DNA from: an uncultured Pseudomonadota bacterium
GTDB lineage: Bacteria > Pseudomonadota > Alphaproteobacteria > RF32 > CAG-239
NCBI GenBank assembly: GCA_902763155.1
Contig: CACWQS010000007.1
Location: 1 to 64,000, forward strand
Reading direction: 5' to 3'
DNA length: 64,000 bases
The notes beneath the pieces were generated by a model. The model was not told the DNA's origin. It searched no databases and saw only the letters and a list, made by a program, of their open reading frames with translations. A program made the translations under genes and the position numbers. Positions 38,876-47,998 of the stretch are shown here, piece by piece. Each line of letters begins with the position of its first letter. The stretch's first letter is position 1.

Positions 38876-39805
38876 TCAGTTTATTTTGCAAATGGTTTTT
38901 AGGACAGGAATTCCAAACAAATAATATTTTTTACTACCTGTTTTTTGTCGAACTTTCCAAAACGGAATATGTTTAAATAGTCTGATGTCGGTGACAATGT
39001 TTTTATTTTTGTCGGATATCTTAGTAAAAACAGGCACGCCACAAATGCAAACTTCATGAGTGTTAGTATAATATTTTGCTATTGGTAAAAGATTAAACAA
39101 ACACACAGATTTAAACGCATGATATTGCTGCTGTTCCAGTTCTTGCGGAGTATATTTATGTTTGTTCTCCAAGAAAAACAGAACGTCAGGTTTCACCCAG
39201 CTGGCATTCCACCAATGGATTGTATGGGTATTTTCTTTTATACATTCCGGAGTGAATGTTTCTTTATTATCAGCAAAAGGATTAAACGGATAAAAATATT
39301 CCGGTGCATATAATTTAACATCCGAATACTGATTTCTACTATATAATTCAGTCATAATAGTCGGGATAGTATATAACGGACTTTTAAAAATCTCATTATG
39401 ATAAAAATCAAGCATATCTTTCATAAATTTATGATATTTAACGCATCCCATAACAGCACCGTTAAAACACTTTTCATCTTCATATCCGGCAAAAAAATTA
39501 TCATTCAATAATGAAGATATATCCTTAACCACTGTAATATCCGTATCAAAATAGACACCTCCGTGTTCATATAGAGCTTGGCAGCGAACGTAATCTGCCA
39601 CATAAGCCCACATCTTGCGATCATACACCATTTTGAACCACAAACACTCTTTGTAAGCTTTGGAAAAATCAAAATAAGATGAATGCTCATTTAGTTCTAT
39701 TATTTCATAACCCGGTAATTTTTCACGCCAATTTTGAATGCATATATTTACCATTGACGGCTTTTTTCCACCAAACCATACATAAAAAATCCGCTTTGGT
39801 ATCAT
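38876..39805 (-). CDS. Glycosyltransferase, GT32/capsular-type with DXD motif
   Basis: A 309-residue enzyme resembling the glycosyltransferase sugar-binding (DXD) family. The N-terminus IPKRIFYVWFGGKKP is typical, as is the segment ADYVRCQALYEHGGVYFDTD with its DTD metal site, followed by CFNGAVMGC and HWWNASW. GAGG precedes the ATG. It lies between the GT2 gene and the autotransporter. No acceptor is evident; lipopolysaccharide, capsule or a surface protein are all possible. Confidence 0.88.
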   Translation of the reverse strand: MIPKRIFYVWFGGKKPSMVNICIQNWREKLPGYEIIELNEHSSYFDFSKAYKECLWFKMVYDRKMWAYVADYVRCQALYEHGGVYFDTDITVVKDISSLLNDNFFAGYEDEKCFNGAVMGCVKYHKFMKDMLDFYHNEIFKSPLYTIPTIMTELYSRNQYSDVKLYAPEYFYPFNPFADNKETFTPECIKENTHTIHWWNASWVKPDVLFFLENKHKYTPQELEQQQYHAFKSVCLFNLLPIAKYYTNTHEVCICGVPVFTKISDKNKNIVTDIRLFKHIPFWKVRQKTGSKKYYLFGIPVLKTICKIN

Positions 39806-39981
39806 AATCAGTGCCTCTTAACATAGTCAAACAGTTTTTTATTATACTATGTTGTATTTTTTGTTATGTAAATAATAATCTTTTCAATATCCCTTACAAA
39901 AAACCACCAACCTACCCTTTAAAATATGTAATTCGGTTATATATGAGTTTGCGTAACAATCATAGAAAAAGGAATAACAAT

Positions 39982-42900
39982 ATGTTGAAATATAGTAAAT
40001 CTGCATTAGGACTATTAAATAATCAGTATCGCAGCATTTTGAAAAAATGTATGTTGTTGAATTTGGGATTATTTGCGCTTTCTCTGCCGGCAAAAGCCGA
40101 AATTTCGGAAATTACGGCAGATAATTTAAATACTTTGACTTCACCTAAAGTAGAATGGGAAGGACCGCAAACCGATATACCATTAACCGAATCTTTTATT
40201 GTGGTAGACCAAGAAGGTTCTGAACAATTTTATATTTACGATTATACCAACGTTGATGATTATGAAGAAACATCAACTAATGTGGACGGCGATTTTACCG
40301 AAGAAGATGTTACGGGTAAAGTATTTACCGGCTATGAAGCCCAAAATGGCGAATATGGCGCCATCTATATAGCCGAAACAAACACCAACGCTACCGATAT
40401 TACCTCTGATTTTGTTAAAAACAGTGTGGCCGCAACAACAAATGTCAGCGGTGCTTCTATTTTCAATCAGGGAATTGTCGGAGATATCACCGGCGACTTT
40501 GTCGGCAATACGGTTGATGTTGAAACCGAAATTTTAACTGCCGGCGGCGCAGCAATACGTAACTATGAAACTGCCGGTAATGTTATCGGTAATTTTGTTG
40601 ATAACGGCGCTTCGGCTCCCGAAGGATTAGCCTTTGGCGGCGCTATTTTAAACCTCAGTAACAATATTACCCACGCCGTTGTCACAGATGGTACAAATAC
40701 TGTTTTAGGCAATATAGAAGGTAACTTTATCGGCAATACGGTTGAAGACAGCGAACTTGTTGCCGGCGGTGCTATTCTAAACGCGGCAAATGTGGCTGAA
40801 ACTGACGTTTCTATCGGTGATATTACCGGTGATTTTGTCGCCAATTATGCCTTAACCAACGGCACAGCCTTAGGTGGCGCAATTGCTAATATTGTTGATT
40901 CAACCATGGAAACCGCGACAACTTCAATCAGTACCATAACGGGTGATTTTATCGATAATAATGTTGAGGGTGATGTAAATGCTTTCGGTGGCGCTGTTTA
41001 TAATGCTCTTGGCGGCACAAACACAAACGCTGTTGCTTCCATTGAAGCTCTTGACGGAAATTTCACACAAAACTATGCTCGGTCATCAAACGGCGATGCC
41101 TTAGGCGGTGCTGTGTATAATGCCAATCCGGTTAATACAACACCTTTAGAAACACCATTTAACCCTGTTGCAAATACTTCAACCGGAAGCTCTGCAATTA
41201 TTGATTCTATCAGTGGTAACTTCACCGACAACTATGTGGAAGCAAACAGCGGTGACGCTTTTGGTGGCGCTATTTATAACGAAGCTTATGAAGCAAGCGA
41301 GGCAGATACGGCTGTTATTTCTTCCGTAAGCGGCGAATTTAGCGGCAACTATGCCATGTCTGAAGATGGTAATGCTGCCGGCGGTGCCATTTATAATACC
41401 GGCACCATAGGTGAAGCTGTTGAACCTGTTGCCGATGCAGAATCCGTTGCCGGCATTGTTAATTCTTCATTTATGGAAAACTATGCTAAATCAACCGGCG
41501 GAACGGCATTCGGCGGGGCTATCGCTACCAGCCAAAATCTGACGCTAACGGCTCAAGACGGCTTTGAATCGGTTATCAGCGGCAACTATGTTGAAGATGG
41601 TAACGGTGAGCGCGAAGAAGCGATTACAGCCTTCAAACTGGCTGAAACAGATGAAGCACCAACTTTGACATTTACGGCTTTAAGCGATGGTAATTTCACC
41701 ATAGATGATAAAATTACCGGTATTGAAGGATATAAGGTCGTCTTTAACGGTGATGAAACAGGTATTGTTAATTTGAACAACACCATTGCCACCAACTATG
41801 CGTTGACAAATGGTAATATTGAATACACCGGCGACCAAATGGGCGTTGATGTCAATGTTGAAAACGTTACCTTGAAGCTTGGGGATGTTGAAGCTCTGAC
41901 TGCCAACAATTTAACCTTAAATAATGCGACTTTAGATGTTATTAACGACACCATTGACGACATTGTTCTCGGTTCAATCAACACGACAGACGGTGCAACC
42001 GGTAATTTAGCCATAGATATTGACTTGGAGCAAAATGTTGCCGATACATTCACTGTTTCATCTGCAAGCGCCGGAACATATAACTTCAAAGATATGAACG
42101 TTCTCGGTCTGCCAACCGAAGAAGGTGCTTTTGAGGTAGAAATTTTCAAAGCAACTGAAGCTGCATCTTTAACCGATTTGGTAATGAATACCTATGACGC
42201 CATCTACAGTAACATGGATCAAATTATCTTAGAGCAAGGAACCGGTGATAAAATAGGTTATTTGCTTTATGACTATACCAAAGGCGAACACACCTTAAAT
42301 GATGCGGTTGCGTTTGAAGAAGGTGACAGACAATATAATATGAACACCGACGAAGATGTGGCCGAAGATTTAGGTGTTATGGGCGGCGAAAACTCGACTT
42401 TAGCCATCAATGGTAACGGATACGCTATCAACGGTAATGGTTTTGAGGGTATTACCGTTGGCGATGGCCAAACATTGGAATTGAACAACATTCAAGACAT
42501 GAATGGTTTTGATCCGGCGGCTGTTGCCATTGAAGAAGGAGGAACCGCCAGCATTGCCGACAGCACATTCAGTGATAACTATTCTGATGTTGTTAATGAC
42601 GGCACTTTGAATTTGAGCGGTAACAACGTTTTCAATGATGGTATTGAAGGCGACGGAACAATGCTCATCAGCGACGGCACTTCAACATTCAATGCCGATG
42701 TTGACCAAAGCATCATCATTGTCGGTAACGAACAAACACCGCAAGCCAAAGCAACCGATTCGATTATGGATATCGGCACAAATATGGTAACCGCTGATGA
42801 CATCAGCTTTATCAACGGCTCAACTTTAGCCTTAACGGTTAACAGTGCTGAAGAATATGGTTCGGTGATTGCTCAAAATATTACAGTTGAAACCGGAGCA

Positions 42901-44184
42901 AAATTACAAGCCACATTGGCACAAGGTATTATTCAAACTCAACCGGTTACATTGCAATTATTGAGCGCTGAAAATACCGACTTCAATAACTTTACAGATA
43001 GTTTTGACAACCAAATGTATAAGTTTGAAAAAGTTGATAAAAACGGTGCTTACAAAATTTCATTGGCTAAAACAGCGGCTCAGGTTTCTGCTGAAAACGG
43101 CGGCACACAAAATAACCAAAACACAGCAGCTGCATGGGCAGACGGCGGTTTGTTTGCCAATGCCGGAGAACAGGCTCTTGCCAACAAAATTTCGGCAACA
43201 GCACAAAATAATCCGAAAGAGCTGAATGCTAATCTGACTGCTTTGGCGCCAAATGATGCACCGGTTGTTCAAAACACCACGGTTGTTTTACAAAATCACT
43301 TATATGAAGCTGTTGGCACTCACTTACGGGAAGAAAGCTTAGGCCGTCGTAACGGCGGACGTTCTTCGGGCGATATGTATGCCGATAAAGAGCTGTGGAT
43401 TGCCGGCTACATGGGGCATAACAAGTTGCAAAACCATGGCGGCCACTACGGATTTAAGGGTGATACATACGGTGCTGTGATTGGTATGGACGGCAAAATT
43501 TCGCCGCACTCCAAACTCGGTATCGGTTACCAATACGACTATACAAAGGTTGATGCCTTCAACCGCGACACAAAAGTTGATACGCACACCGGTTTCTTGT
43601 ATGGTGAATATAAACCAAGCCAATGGTTTATGAATGGAGTTGCCTCTTACGGCTATTCAACTTATAAAGATAAAAAGTCGGCATTCGGCGGGCGTTATCA
43701 TGGCAAATATCATGCAGATTTATACGGTTTGCAAGGTTTGGTCGGATATGAACATGTTGGCCAATATATGAATGTGACGCCGCAAATGGGCTTAAGATAC
43801 AGCTATATCAAACGTCACGGCTATGTTGACGGCGCCGGTCAGGATATTTCCGGCAAAAATATGGATATCTTCACAGGTATTGCCGGTTTGAAGTTCAGTA
43901 AAGACCTTTATTACAATATGAACTGCAACGTGATGCGTCCGGAATTGTATTTGGGGTTAAGCTACGACTTTGTCAGCGACCATGATGCGGCTGTTGTCGG
44001 CTTGGGTAACGGTTCAACCTACGTTATTAACGGCAAACGTTTAGACCGTATGGGCTATGACGTTGGCGCCGGTATCACCACCGAGCTCAATGACCATTGG
44101 AATATGAATATCGGTTACATGGGTAATTTCCGTGATCGTTATCAAAACCATTCCGGCACCATTGGCCTGAGCTACGCTTTTTAA
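39982..44184 (+). CDS. Repeat-rich autotransporter (type Va)
   Basis: A 1,400-residue self-exported surface protein. A signal peptide of the extended type ends near LSLPAKAE (about residue 37). The passenger at about 145-515 holds roughly nine degenerate units of about 40 residues, each built on GDF..N followed by AxGGAI(Y)N, which predicts a beta-helix. A second, less regular beta-rich region follows to about 1050. The C-terminal barrel (about 1135-1400) begins near ELWIAGYMGHNKL and ends in an aromatic-terminated strand (IGLSYAF), the Bam recognition signal. The start at 39982 is set by AAAGGAA seven bases upstream; the ORF extends 57 codons upstream without support. The passenger is acidic and rich in Asn, Asp and Thr. 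Function probably adhesion (inference). Confidence 0.9.
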   Translation: MLKYSKSALGLLNNQYRSILKKCMLLNLGLFALSLPAKAEISEITADNLNTLTSPKVEWEGPQTDIPLTESFIVVDQEGSEQFYIYDYTNVDDYEETSTNVDGDFTEEDVTGKVFTGYEAQNGEYGAIYIAETNTNATDITSDFVKNSVAATTNVSGASIFNQGIVGDITGDFVGNTVDVETEILTAGGAAIRNYETAGNVIGNFVDNGASAPEGLAFGGAILNLSNNITHAVVTDGTNTVLGNIEGNFIGNTVEDSELVAGGAILNAANVAETDVSIGDITGDFVANYALTNGTALGGAIANIVDSTMETATTSISTITGDFIDNNVEGDVNAFGGAVYNALGGTNTNAVASIEALDGNFTQNYARSSNGDALGGAVYNANPVNTTPLETPFNPVANTSTGSSAIIDSISGNFTDNYVEANSGDAFGGAIYNEAYEASEADTAVISSVSGEFSGNYAMSEDGNAAGGAIYNTGTIGEAVEPVADAESVAGIVNSSFMENYAKSTGGTAFGGAIATSQNLTLTAQDGFESVISGNYVEDGNGEREEAITAFKLAETDEAPTLTFTALSDGNFTIDDKITGIEGYKVVFNGDETGIVNLNNTIATNYALTNGNIEYTGDQMGVDVNVENVTLKLGDVEALTANNLTLNNATLDVINDTIDDIVLGSINTTDGATGNLAIDIDLEQNVADTFTVSSASAGTYNFKDMNVLGLPTEEGAFEVEIFKATEAASLTDLVMNTYDAIYSNMDQIILEQGTGDKIGYLLYDYTKGEHTLNDAVAFEEGDRQYNMNTDEDVAEDLGVMGGENSTLAINGNGYAINGNGFEGITVGDGQTLELNNIQDMNGFDPAAVAIEEGGTASIADSTFSDNYSDVVNDGTLNLSGNNVFNDGIEGDGTMLISDGTSTFNADVDQSIIIVGNEQTPQAKATDSIMDIGTNMVTADDISFINGSTLALTVNSAEEYGSVIAQNITVETGAKLQATLAQGIIQTQPVTLQLLSAENTDFNNFTDSFDNQMYKFEKVDKNGAYKISLAKTAAQVSAENGGTQNNQNTAAAWADGGLFANAGEQALANKISATAQNNPKELNANLTALAPNDAPVVQNTTVVLQNHLYEAVGTHLREESLGRRNGGRSSGDMYADKELWIAGYMGHNKLQNHGGHYGFKGDTYGAVIGMDGKISPHSKLGIGYQYDYTKVDAFNRDTKVDTHTGFLYGEYKPSQWFMNGVASYGYSTYKDKKSAFGGRYHGKYHADLYGLQGLVGYEHVGQYMNVTPQMGLRYSYIKRHGYVDGAGQDISGKNMDIFTGIAGLKFSKDLYYNMNCNVMRPELYLGLSYDFVSDHDAAVVGLGNGSTYVINGKRLDRMGYDVGAGITTELNDHWNMNIGYMGNFRDRYQNHSGTIGLSYAF
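40420..41530 (+). repeat. Tandem coding repeats in autotransporter passenger
   Basis: About nine degenerate units of roughly 120 bases, each encoding a pair of phrases such as GDITGDFVGN and AGGAIxN. Units differ in linker length and are diverged at the DNA level, so this is a protein-level repeat rather than a slippage-prone DNA repeat. Confidence 0.8.
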
Positions 44185-44225
44185 GCACATACATATTATT
44201 ATAAAATAAACCTGTTAGAACAAAG

Positions 44226-44259
44226 ATACCGGTTGGATTATCCCAGCCGGTATTTTTTC
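44226..44259 (+). terminator. Autotransporter terminator
   Basis: Stem ATACCGG / CCGGTAT with a 14-base loop and a run of six T. Confidence 0.85.
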
Positions 44260-44288
44260 TTGACAACTTCTATCGGTAAAAATATCCT
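44260..44288 (+). promoter_or_regulatory. Promoter of the exonuclease gene
   Basis: TTGACA at 44260-44265, a 17-base spacer, TATCCT at 44283-44288. It begins directly after the T tract of the preceding terminator. Confidence 0.7.
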
Positions 44289-44311
44289 TGCCTTAATAAA
44301 AGGAGTAAATA

Positions 44312-44887
44312 ATGAATTTTGTAATTTATGATACCGAATATACCACTTGGGAGGGCGCGATGGCGCGCCATTGGTATGGCAAAGATGAATATAAGGAAAT
44401 TATCCAAATCGGTGCGCTTAAAATCAGCTATCCGGAATTTAAAGTGGTGGATAGCCTCTCGCTTTTCATTAAGCCGCAAAAAAATCCCATTCTCTCCGAC
44501 TATTGCAAAAATTTAACCGGAATTACTCAACAAGATGTTGATAACGGATTATCATTTGAACAAGGCTTAAAGCGTTTTCTTGATTTTGTCGGCGATAACT
44601 TGGTCGGTTCTTACGGCAACGATTGTTGTGTTATGGCAGAAAATACCGCACTGATTAAGGCAAATCCCCTCACCTTATATGGAGCAAATTTCATCAATTT
44701 ACGCTTTTGGATTAACCGCTTCAATCCGGCTACTTCCGGTATAAATTCCGGTCATTTATGGCACTTGGTTCCTGAGCCGCATATTTTTGAGCATACTCGT
44801 GAACACGATGCATTATGCGATTGTTACTCTATTGCTGAAATGCTACATTATATACACGACCAAAAGCACCCGCTTCCGTTTATATAG
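44312..44887 (+). CDS. DEDDh-family 3'-5' exonuclease
   Basis: A 191-residue DnaQ-like nuclease domain. The first acidic pair is in FVIYDTEYTTWEG, the second conserved region in NLTGITQQDVDNGLSFEQGL, and the final His-Asp in REHDALCDCYSIAEML. This gives the DEDDh two-metal active site. It is shorter than DnaQ and has no other domain, so it is a stand-alone exonuclease, possibly of oligoribonuclease or DNA-repair type; substrate unknown. AAGGAG precedes the ATG. It converges with the gene at 44893 with five bases between the ends. Confidence 0.82.
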   Translation: MNFVIYDTEYTTWEGAMARHWYGKDEYKEIIQIGALKISYPEFKVVDSLSLFIKPQKNPILSDYCKNLTGITQQDVDNGLSFEQGLKRFLDFVGDNLVGSYGNDCCVMAENTALIKANPLTLYGANFINLRFWINRFNPATSGINSGHLWHLVPEPHIFEHTREHDALCDCYSIAEMLHYIHDQKHPLPFI

Positions 44888-44892
44888 TTCGA

Positions 44893-45252
44893 TTATTTTC
44901 CGCTTTTCCTGTGTAACTGGCTACGTACCGTTTGTACGTAGTTATAATTGCGAAAAGAATCATACGCGTGATCAAAACTATCGGAGCCGTAAATATAAAA
45001 CACCTTATTTGCCAGTCCTTTGATTGCTGTCTCTATTGTTTCAAATGCTTGATTAAACTCTTCATCAAAATTATTATTGCGCTTGCGTTTTTGCATAATA
45101 TCATGATACGCGCCAATTGCTTCTATGGTTTTATTGGCATAATCTCCGGCATTTTTTTGTGCAAAAAAGTGCATCAGTTTGACCGTTGTCTGGTAAAAAC
45201 ATTTGTTAACTAAAATATTTCGCTGCTTCTGATTATTACCGTCAACAATCAT
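44893..45252 (-). CDS. Small helical protein of unknown function in the mla operon
   Basis: A 119-residue ORF, mostly helical, rich in Asn, Lys and aromatic residues, with no signal peptide. No family recognised. It lies 22 bases after mlaC on the same strand. A perfect Shine-Dalgarno (AAGGAGGT) lies between, but 17 bases separate GGAGG from the ATG at 45252. The codon at ideal spacing is an in-frame ATC three codons earlier (45261). Either the ATG is used at poor spacing or the start is non-canonical. The Shine-Dalgarno itself supports a real gene here. Confidence 0.6.
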   Translation of the reverse strand: MIVDGNNQKQRNILVNKCFYQTTVKLMHFFAQKNAGDYANKTIEAIGAYHDIMQKRKRNNNFDEEFNQAFETIETAIKGLANKVFYIYGSDSFDHAYDSFRNYNYVQTVRSQLHRKSGK

Positions 45253-45274
45253 AAAACCGATGTTGGTTACCTCC

Positions 45275-45871
45275 TTACTTTAATTTTGCCTTCAAATCGG
45301 CAATTAAACCATCTATACCTTTTGGCGATTTTTGAATATATCCGGTATATTCGCTACGCGCCGTTTGCGCCAGACTGACATTTTCGATAATAATATCGAC
45401 AACCCGCATTTTGCCATTGGTATCTTTAACACGCCACTTAACCGAAGCAGGTGCTCCTTCCGGCATCGGTACCTGTGTATTTACAAAAATCTGATCCGCC
45501 GATTTAGAAGTTTCCGTTCCCAAAAATTCAAAATGCTTACCTTTAAATTCATCAAAACGCGCAGACCAAGTCTGAATGTTAAGCTTACGATATACATCAA
45601 TAAAATCTTGGCGTTGCGTCGGTGTGGCCGTGCGCCAATAGCGCCCTAACACAAACTTACCGATAAAATCCAAATCCAAATCTTCATTAAAAAGCTTGGT
45701 AAAACGTGCTTTTTTCTCAGTTTCAGAAACATTGGAATTTATCAGTTGTTCAATGCCTTCCTGTGTCAAATTCTTCACAAAATTTTTGGCTTTTGTTGCA
45801 TCAACCGCCGCTTCTGCTGTTGCATTCCATGCCAACAACCCCGAAAACAAAATCGCCCAAAATTTTTTCAT
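45275..45871 (-). CDS. mlaC: MlaC, periplasmic phospholipid shuttle
   Basis: Carries phospholipid between the outer-membrane MlaA complex and the inner-membrane MlaFEDB transporter. The 198-residue product has a signal peptide ending near WNATAEA, then the MlaC/Ttg2D domain: FVKNLTQEGIEQLINSN, FIGKFVLGRYWRTATPTQ and VDIIIENVSLAQTARSEY. The start at 45871 is set by AAGGGATAG; the ORF extends further upstream into mlaA without support. The mlaA gene is directly upstream. The inner-membrane mlaD/E/F genes are not in the window. Confidence 0.92.
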   Translation of the reverse strand: MKKFWAILFSGLLAWNATAEAAVDATKAKNFVKNLTQEGIEQLINSNVSETEKKARFTKLFNEDLDLDFIGKFVLGRYWRTATPTQRQDFIDVYRKLNIQTWSARFDEFKGKHFEFLGTETSKSADQIFVNTQVPMPEGAPASVKWRVKDTNGKMRVVDIIIENVSLAQTARSEYTGYIQKSPKGIDGLIADLKAKLK

Positions 45872-45887
45872 CTCTATCCCTTTCTTG

Positions 45888-46655
45888 CTAATAATCTTCG
45901 TCATCATCAAAATCAAAATCATAGCTCGCCGGTGCATCTGCAGCATCTTTATCGGCGCATACATTAAGTTTCAGTCGATTTTGAATAAATGCCGATTTAA
46001 TCGTGCCATAAACATCAACCGAACTTGAAGTTAAGTCATCCAAAAATTCCAGATTTTCTTCGCGTAAACTCACAAATCCAAGAGCCGTTAGGCCGTAATA
46101 AAAGCTATACCGCTCCCAATCTTCGCTAAAGGTTGCATAATATTTACCCCAATAAATCGGATCTGCTAGCGCATCACCCACCATACCAACCGTATTACGT
46201 GGAGTTGATGGGCCGAAAAACGGCAACACAATGAACGGACCGTCAGGAACGCACCATTTAGCTAACGTTTCATCTAAACCTGTTCTGCTTTTCTTTAGTC
46301 CCCAACCGTTTGCAACATCAAAGGTACCCAATAATCCTAGCGTGCTATTCACGGCAAAACGTCCGACCGAATTTCCGCTTTCAGCTAAATTTCCTTGTAG
46401 GGTATGGTTAATTGCCGATGCCGGCTCGCGCAAATTAGAAAAGAAATTACGCACCCGCTCACGAATAAACGGCGTCGTAACAGCTCGATACCCCTTTGCT
46501 AAAGGCTTCATAATATAATCATCAAGCGTAGTATTTATATCATACATGGTGCGATTATAGCTCTCTAATGCCGAATCATTATCATCAGCCCGAGCCGTTC
46601 CGCCCCAAAACATACTAACGGCAATCAGAAAACATATTACATTTATTTTTTTCAT
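45888..46655 (-). CDS. mlaA: MlaA (VacJ), outer-membrane phospholipid-removal protein
   Basis: MlaA extracts mislocalised phospholipid from the outer leaflet and hands it to MlaC. The family pattern is clear: ALESYNRTMYDINTTLDDYI, REPASAINHTLQGNLAESG, NSTLGLLGTFDVANGWGL and GPFIVLPFFGPSTPRNTVG. The signal peptide ends FWGGTARADD and lacks the lipobox Cys of classical MlaA lipoproteins, so this one looks like a signal-peptidase-I substrate. The C-terminus is acidic. Start is 46655 or 46661 (both ATG, near AAAGAG). A promoter lies at 46680-46708, and mlaC follows after 16 bases. Confidence 0.92.
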   Translation of the reverse strand: MKKINVICFLIAVSMFWGGTARADDNDSALESYNRTMYDINTTLDDYIMKPLAKGYRAVTTPFIRERVRNFFSNLREPASAINHTLQGNLAESGNSVGRFAVNSTLGLLGTFDVANGWGLKKSRTGLDETLAKWCVPDGPFIVLPFFGPSTPRNTVGMVGDALADPIYWGKYYATFSEDWERYSFYYGLTALGFVSLREENLEFLDDLTSSSVDVYGTIKSAFIQNRLKLNVCADKDAADAPASYDFDFDDDEDY

Positions 46656-46679
46656 CTTCATCTCTTTCAATTGCCCTAT

Positions 46680-46708
46680 AATATATAGCCAAATCTTTTA
46701 TAAATCAA
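46680..46708 (-). promoter_or_regulatory. mlaA promoter
   Basis: Minus strand: TTGATT at 46708-46703, a 17-base spacer, TATATT at 46685-46680. It lies between the upstream terminator and the mlaA start. Confidence 0.7.
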
Positions 46709-46732
46709 TCGAAAAAATGCTTTTTTGCCAAC

Positions 46733-46763
46733 AAAAAAGCAGGGATTTTTACTTTCCCTGCCT
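46733..46763 (-). terminator. Intrinsic terminator
   Basis: Minus strand: GCAGGGA, a 9-base loop, TCCCTGC, then TTTTTT. It insulates the gene at 46785-47954 from mlaA. Confidence 0.88.
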
Positions 46764-46784
46764 TTTGTGTTCCGATATTTTACT

Positions 46785-47954
46785 TCAGAACAAAGTATCA
46801 TTGGTACGCATACGACTAAACATATCACTCTGGTGGATATTGTCGATGATGCGACGCATAAACTGGTTGATACCGTTTTGTGCGGTTTGCGCCAGCTTAG
46901 GATATTGCCAAGCAATCCACGCTGCACAAGCAGGAGTAACAAGCCCTTTTTCAAGTTCCGGAACAATCTTTTCCATCACCAGATTGCGACGCTCATCATC
47001 TTTTTGCATAGCCATAATCTCTTTTTCCTTAGGATAGAGATACGGCTCGTCATAGAAGCTGAACAGACCAAAACCATATTGGCTCAATGTGTTAAGCACA
47101 TTCTGTCTGGTCTGCGAAATTGTCAACATCGCCTTAACATGAATATCCAAGCTGCTATGCTGAAATTTCTCAACCAGAGCCTCGTTTTCAATGCAACTCA
47201 AAGACAGGAACTGCTTGAGCAAATCGGCCGAACGTCCTTTCCTACGAGAAGCATTATCAATCAGTACCTCTATTGCCACATCACGCAGAGAGGGCTTCAT
47301 CATCGTGCTTTTCAAGATCAGTCTTTCCTGCACATCTTCGCAATTCGGCAGCTCAAACAACAGCTGTTGGGCATCCATCTTAATGAAAGCCTTGTTCGGA
47401 TGAGCCTCCACATAACGGCAGGCCATGGCATGCAATTCCTGACCTATACCGTTTTGCACGGAGTTTTGCGAAAGAATGCCGATAAATCTGCGCTCAGCTG
47501 CCAATGAAAGGGCAAATTTCTGCAAGTAAGCATCTTTTTGCGTTTTACTGCCATCATCCAACAACTTTTCCTCATACTTTGATGAGAGTTGCTTGGTCAA
47601 ATACCCGATTCTGGTTGACGAGAGCTTCAAGATAGCCTTTTGTTCATAGTCTTCCCAGGCAAGAGCACGCTTACCCACACTCTCAAGATAAAGGATTGTG
47701 GTTGCTTTATTTTCCATAACTTTCCCAAATAAGGATTTGTTTGGAACGTAACTACCAAACCAGAATCTTAACACTCGGCTGAGATACGATTTTGGGAAAG
47801 CCCCCCTTCTGAAGCCGCTCAAATTCCACTTCGGCGTTCTGTCGCAATACAGCTCATAAGAGTTGAACATCTCGACCAGTTTCTCTACTTGCTCTTGGTT
47901 CATCTTTCCAAAGATCACCAGGCACATAAAGTACCAAAATTTAATTGTTCCCAT
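46785..47954 (-). CDS. Uncharacterised helical protein, 389 aa
   Basis: No named family recognised. A hydrophobic N-terminal 15 residues (IKFWYFMCLVIFG) precedes a helical, Lys/Leu-rich body. The C-terminal region (YPKEKEIMAM, then ACAAWIAWQYPKLAQTA) resembles that of the protein at 1391-2491. Codon use differs from the neighbours, with many CTG, AAG and AGG codons. The ATG at 47954 has no Shine-Dalgarno; translation could instead begin at the Met 17 codons later. It has its own promoter (47999-48026) and terminator (46733-46763), and is divergent from the gene at 48122. Probably acquired by transfer; function unknown. Confidence 0.75.
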   Translation of the reverse strand: MGTIKFWYFMCLVIFGKMNQEQVEKLVEMFNSYELYCDRTPKWNLSGFRRGAFPKSYLSRVLRFWFGSYVPNKSLFGKVMENKATTILYLESVGKRALAWEDYEQKAILKLSSTRIGYLTKQLSSKYEEKLLDDGSKTQKDAYLQKFALSLAAERRFIGILSQNSVQNGIGQELHAMACRYVEAHPNKAFIKMDAQQLLFELPNCEDVQERLILKSTMMKPSLRDVAIEVLIDNASRRKGRSADLLKQFLSLSCIENEALVEKFQHSSLDIHVKAMLTISQTRQNVLNTLSQYGFGLFSFYDEPYLYPKEKEIMAMQKDDERRNLVMEKIVPELEKGLVTPACAAWIAWQYPKLAQTAQNGINQFMRRIIDNIHQSDMFSRMRTNDTLF

Positions 47955-47998
47955 AATTCTTGATTTTTAAATGTTATTAATAATATAAATTTGTCTTT

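Noticed and set aside
43004-43272. Out-of-frame and antisense ORFs inside the autotransporter
   Set aside because: They are shadows of a single long, well-supported frame.
44932-45213. A 93-codon plus-strand ORF opposite the small gene after mlaC
   Set aside because: No ribosome site. The minus-strand frame has a perfect Shine-Dalgarno upstream and operon context.
46725-47507. A 260-codon plus-strand ORF opposite the 389-residue gene
   Set aside because: The minus-strand frame is longer, has a promoter and terminator in register, and resembles the protein at 1391-2491. The plus frame runs through the minus-strand terminator.
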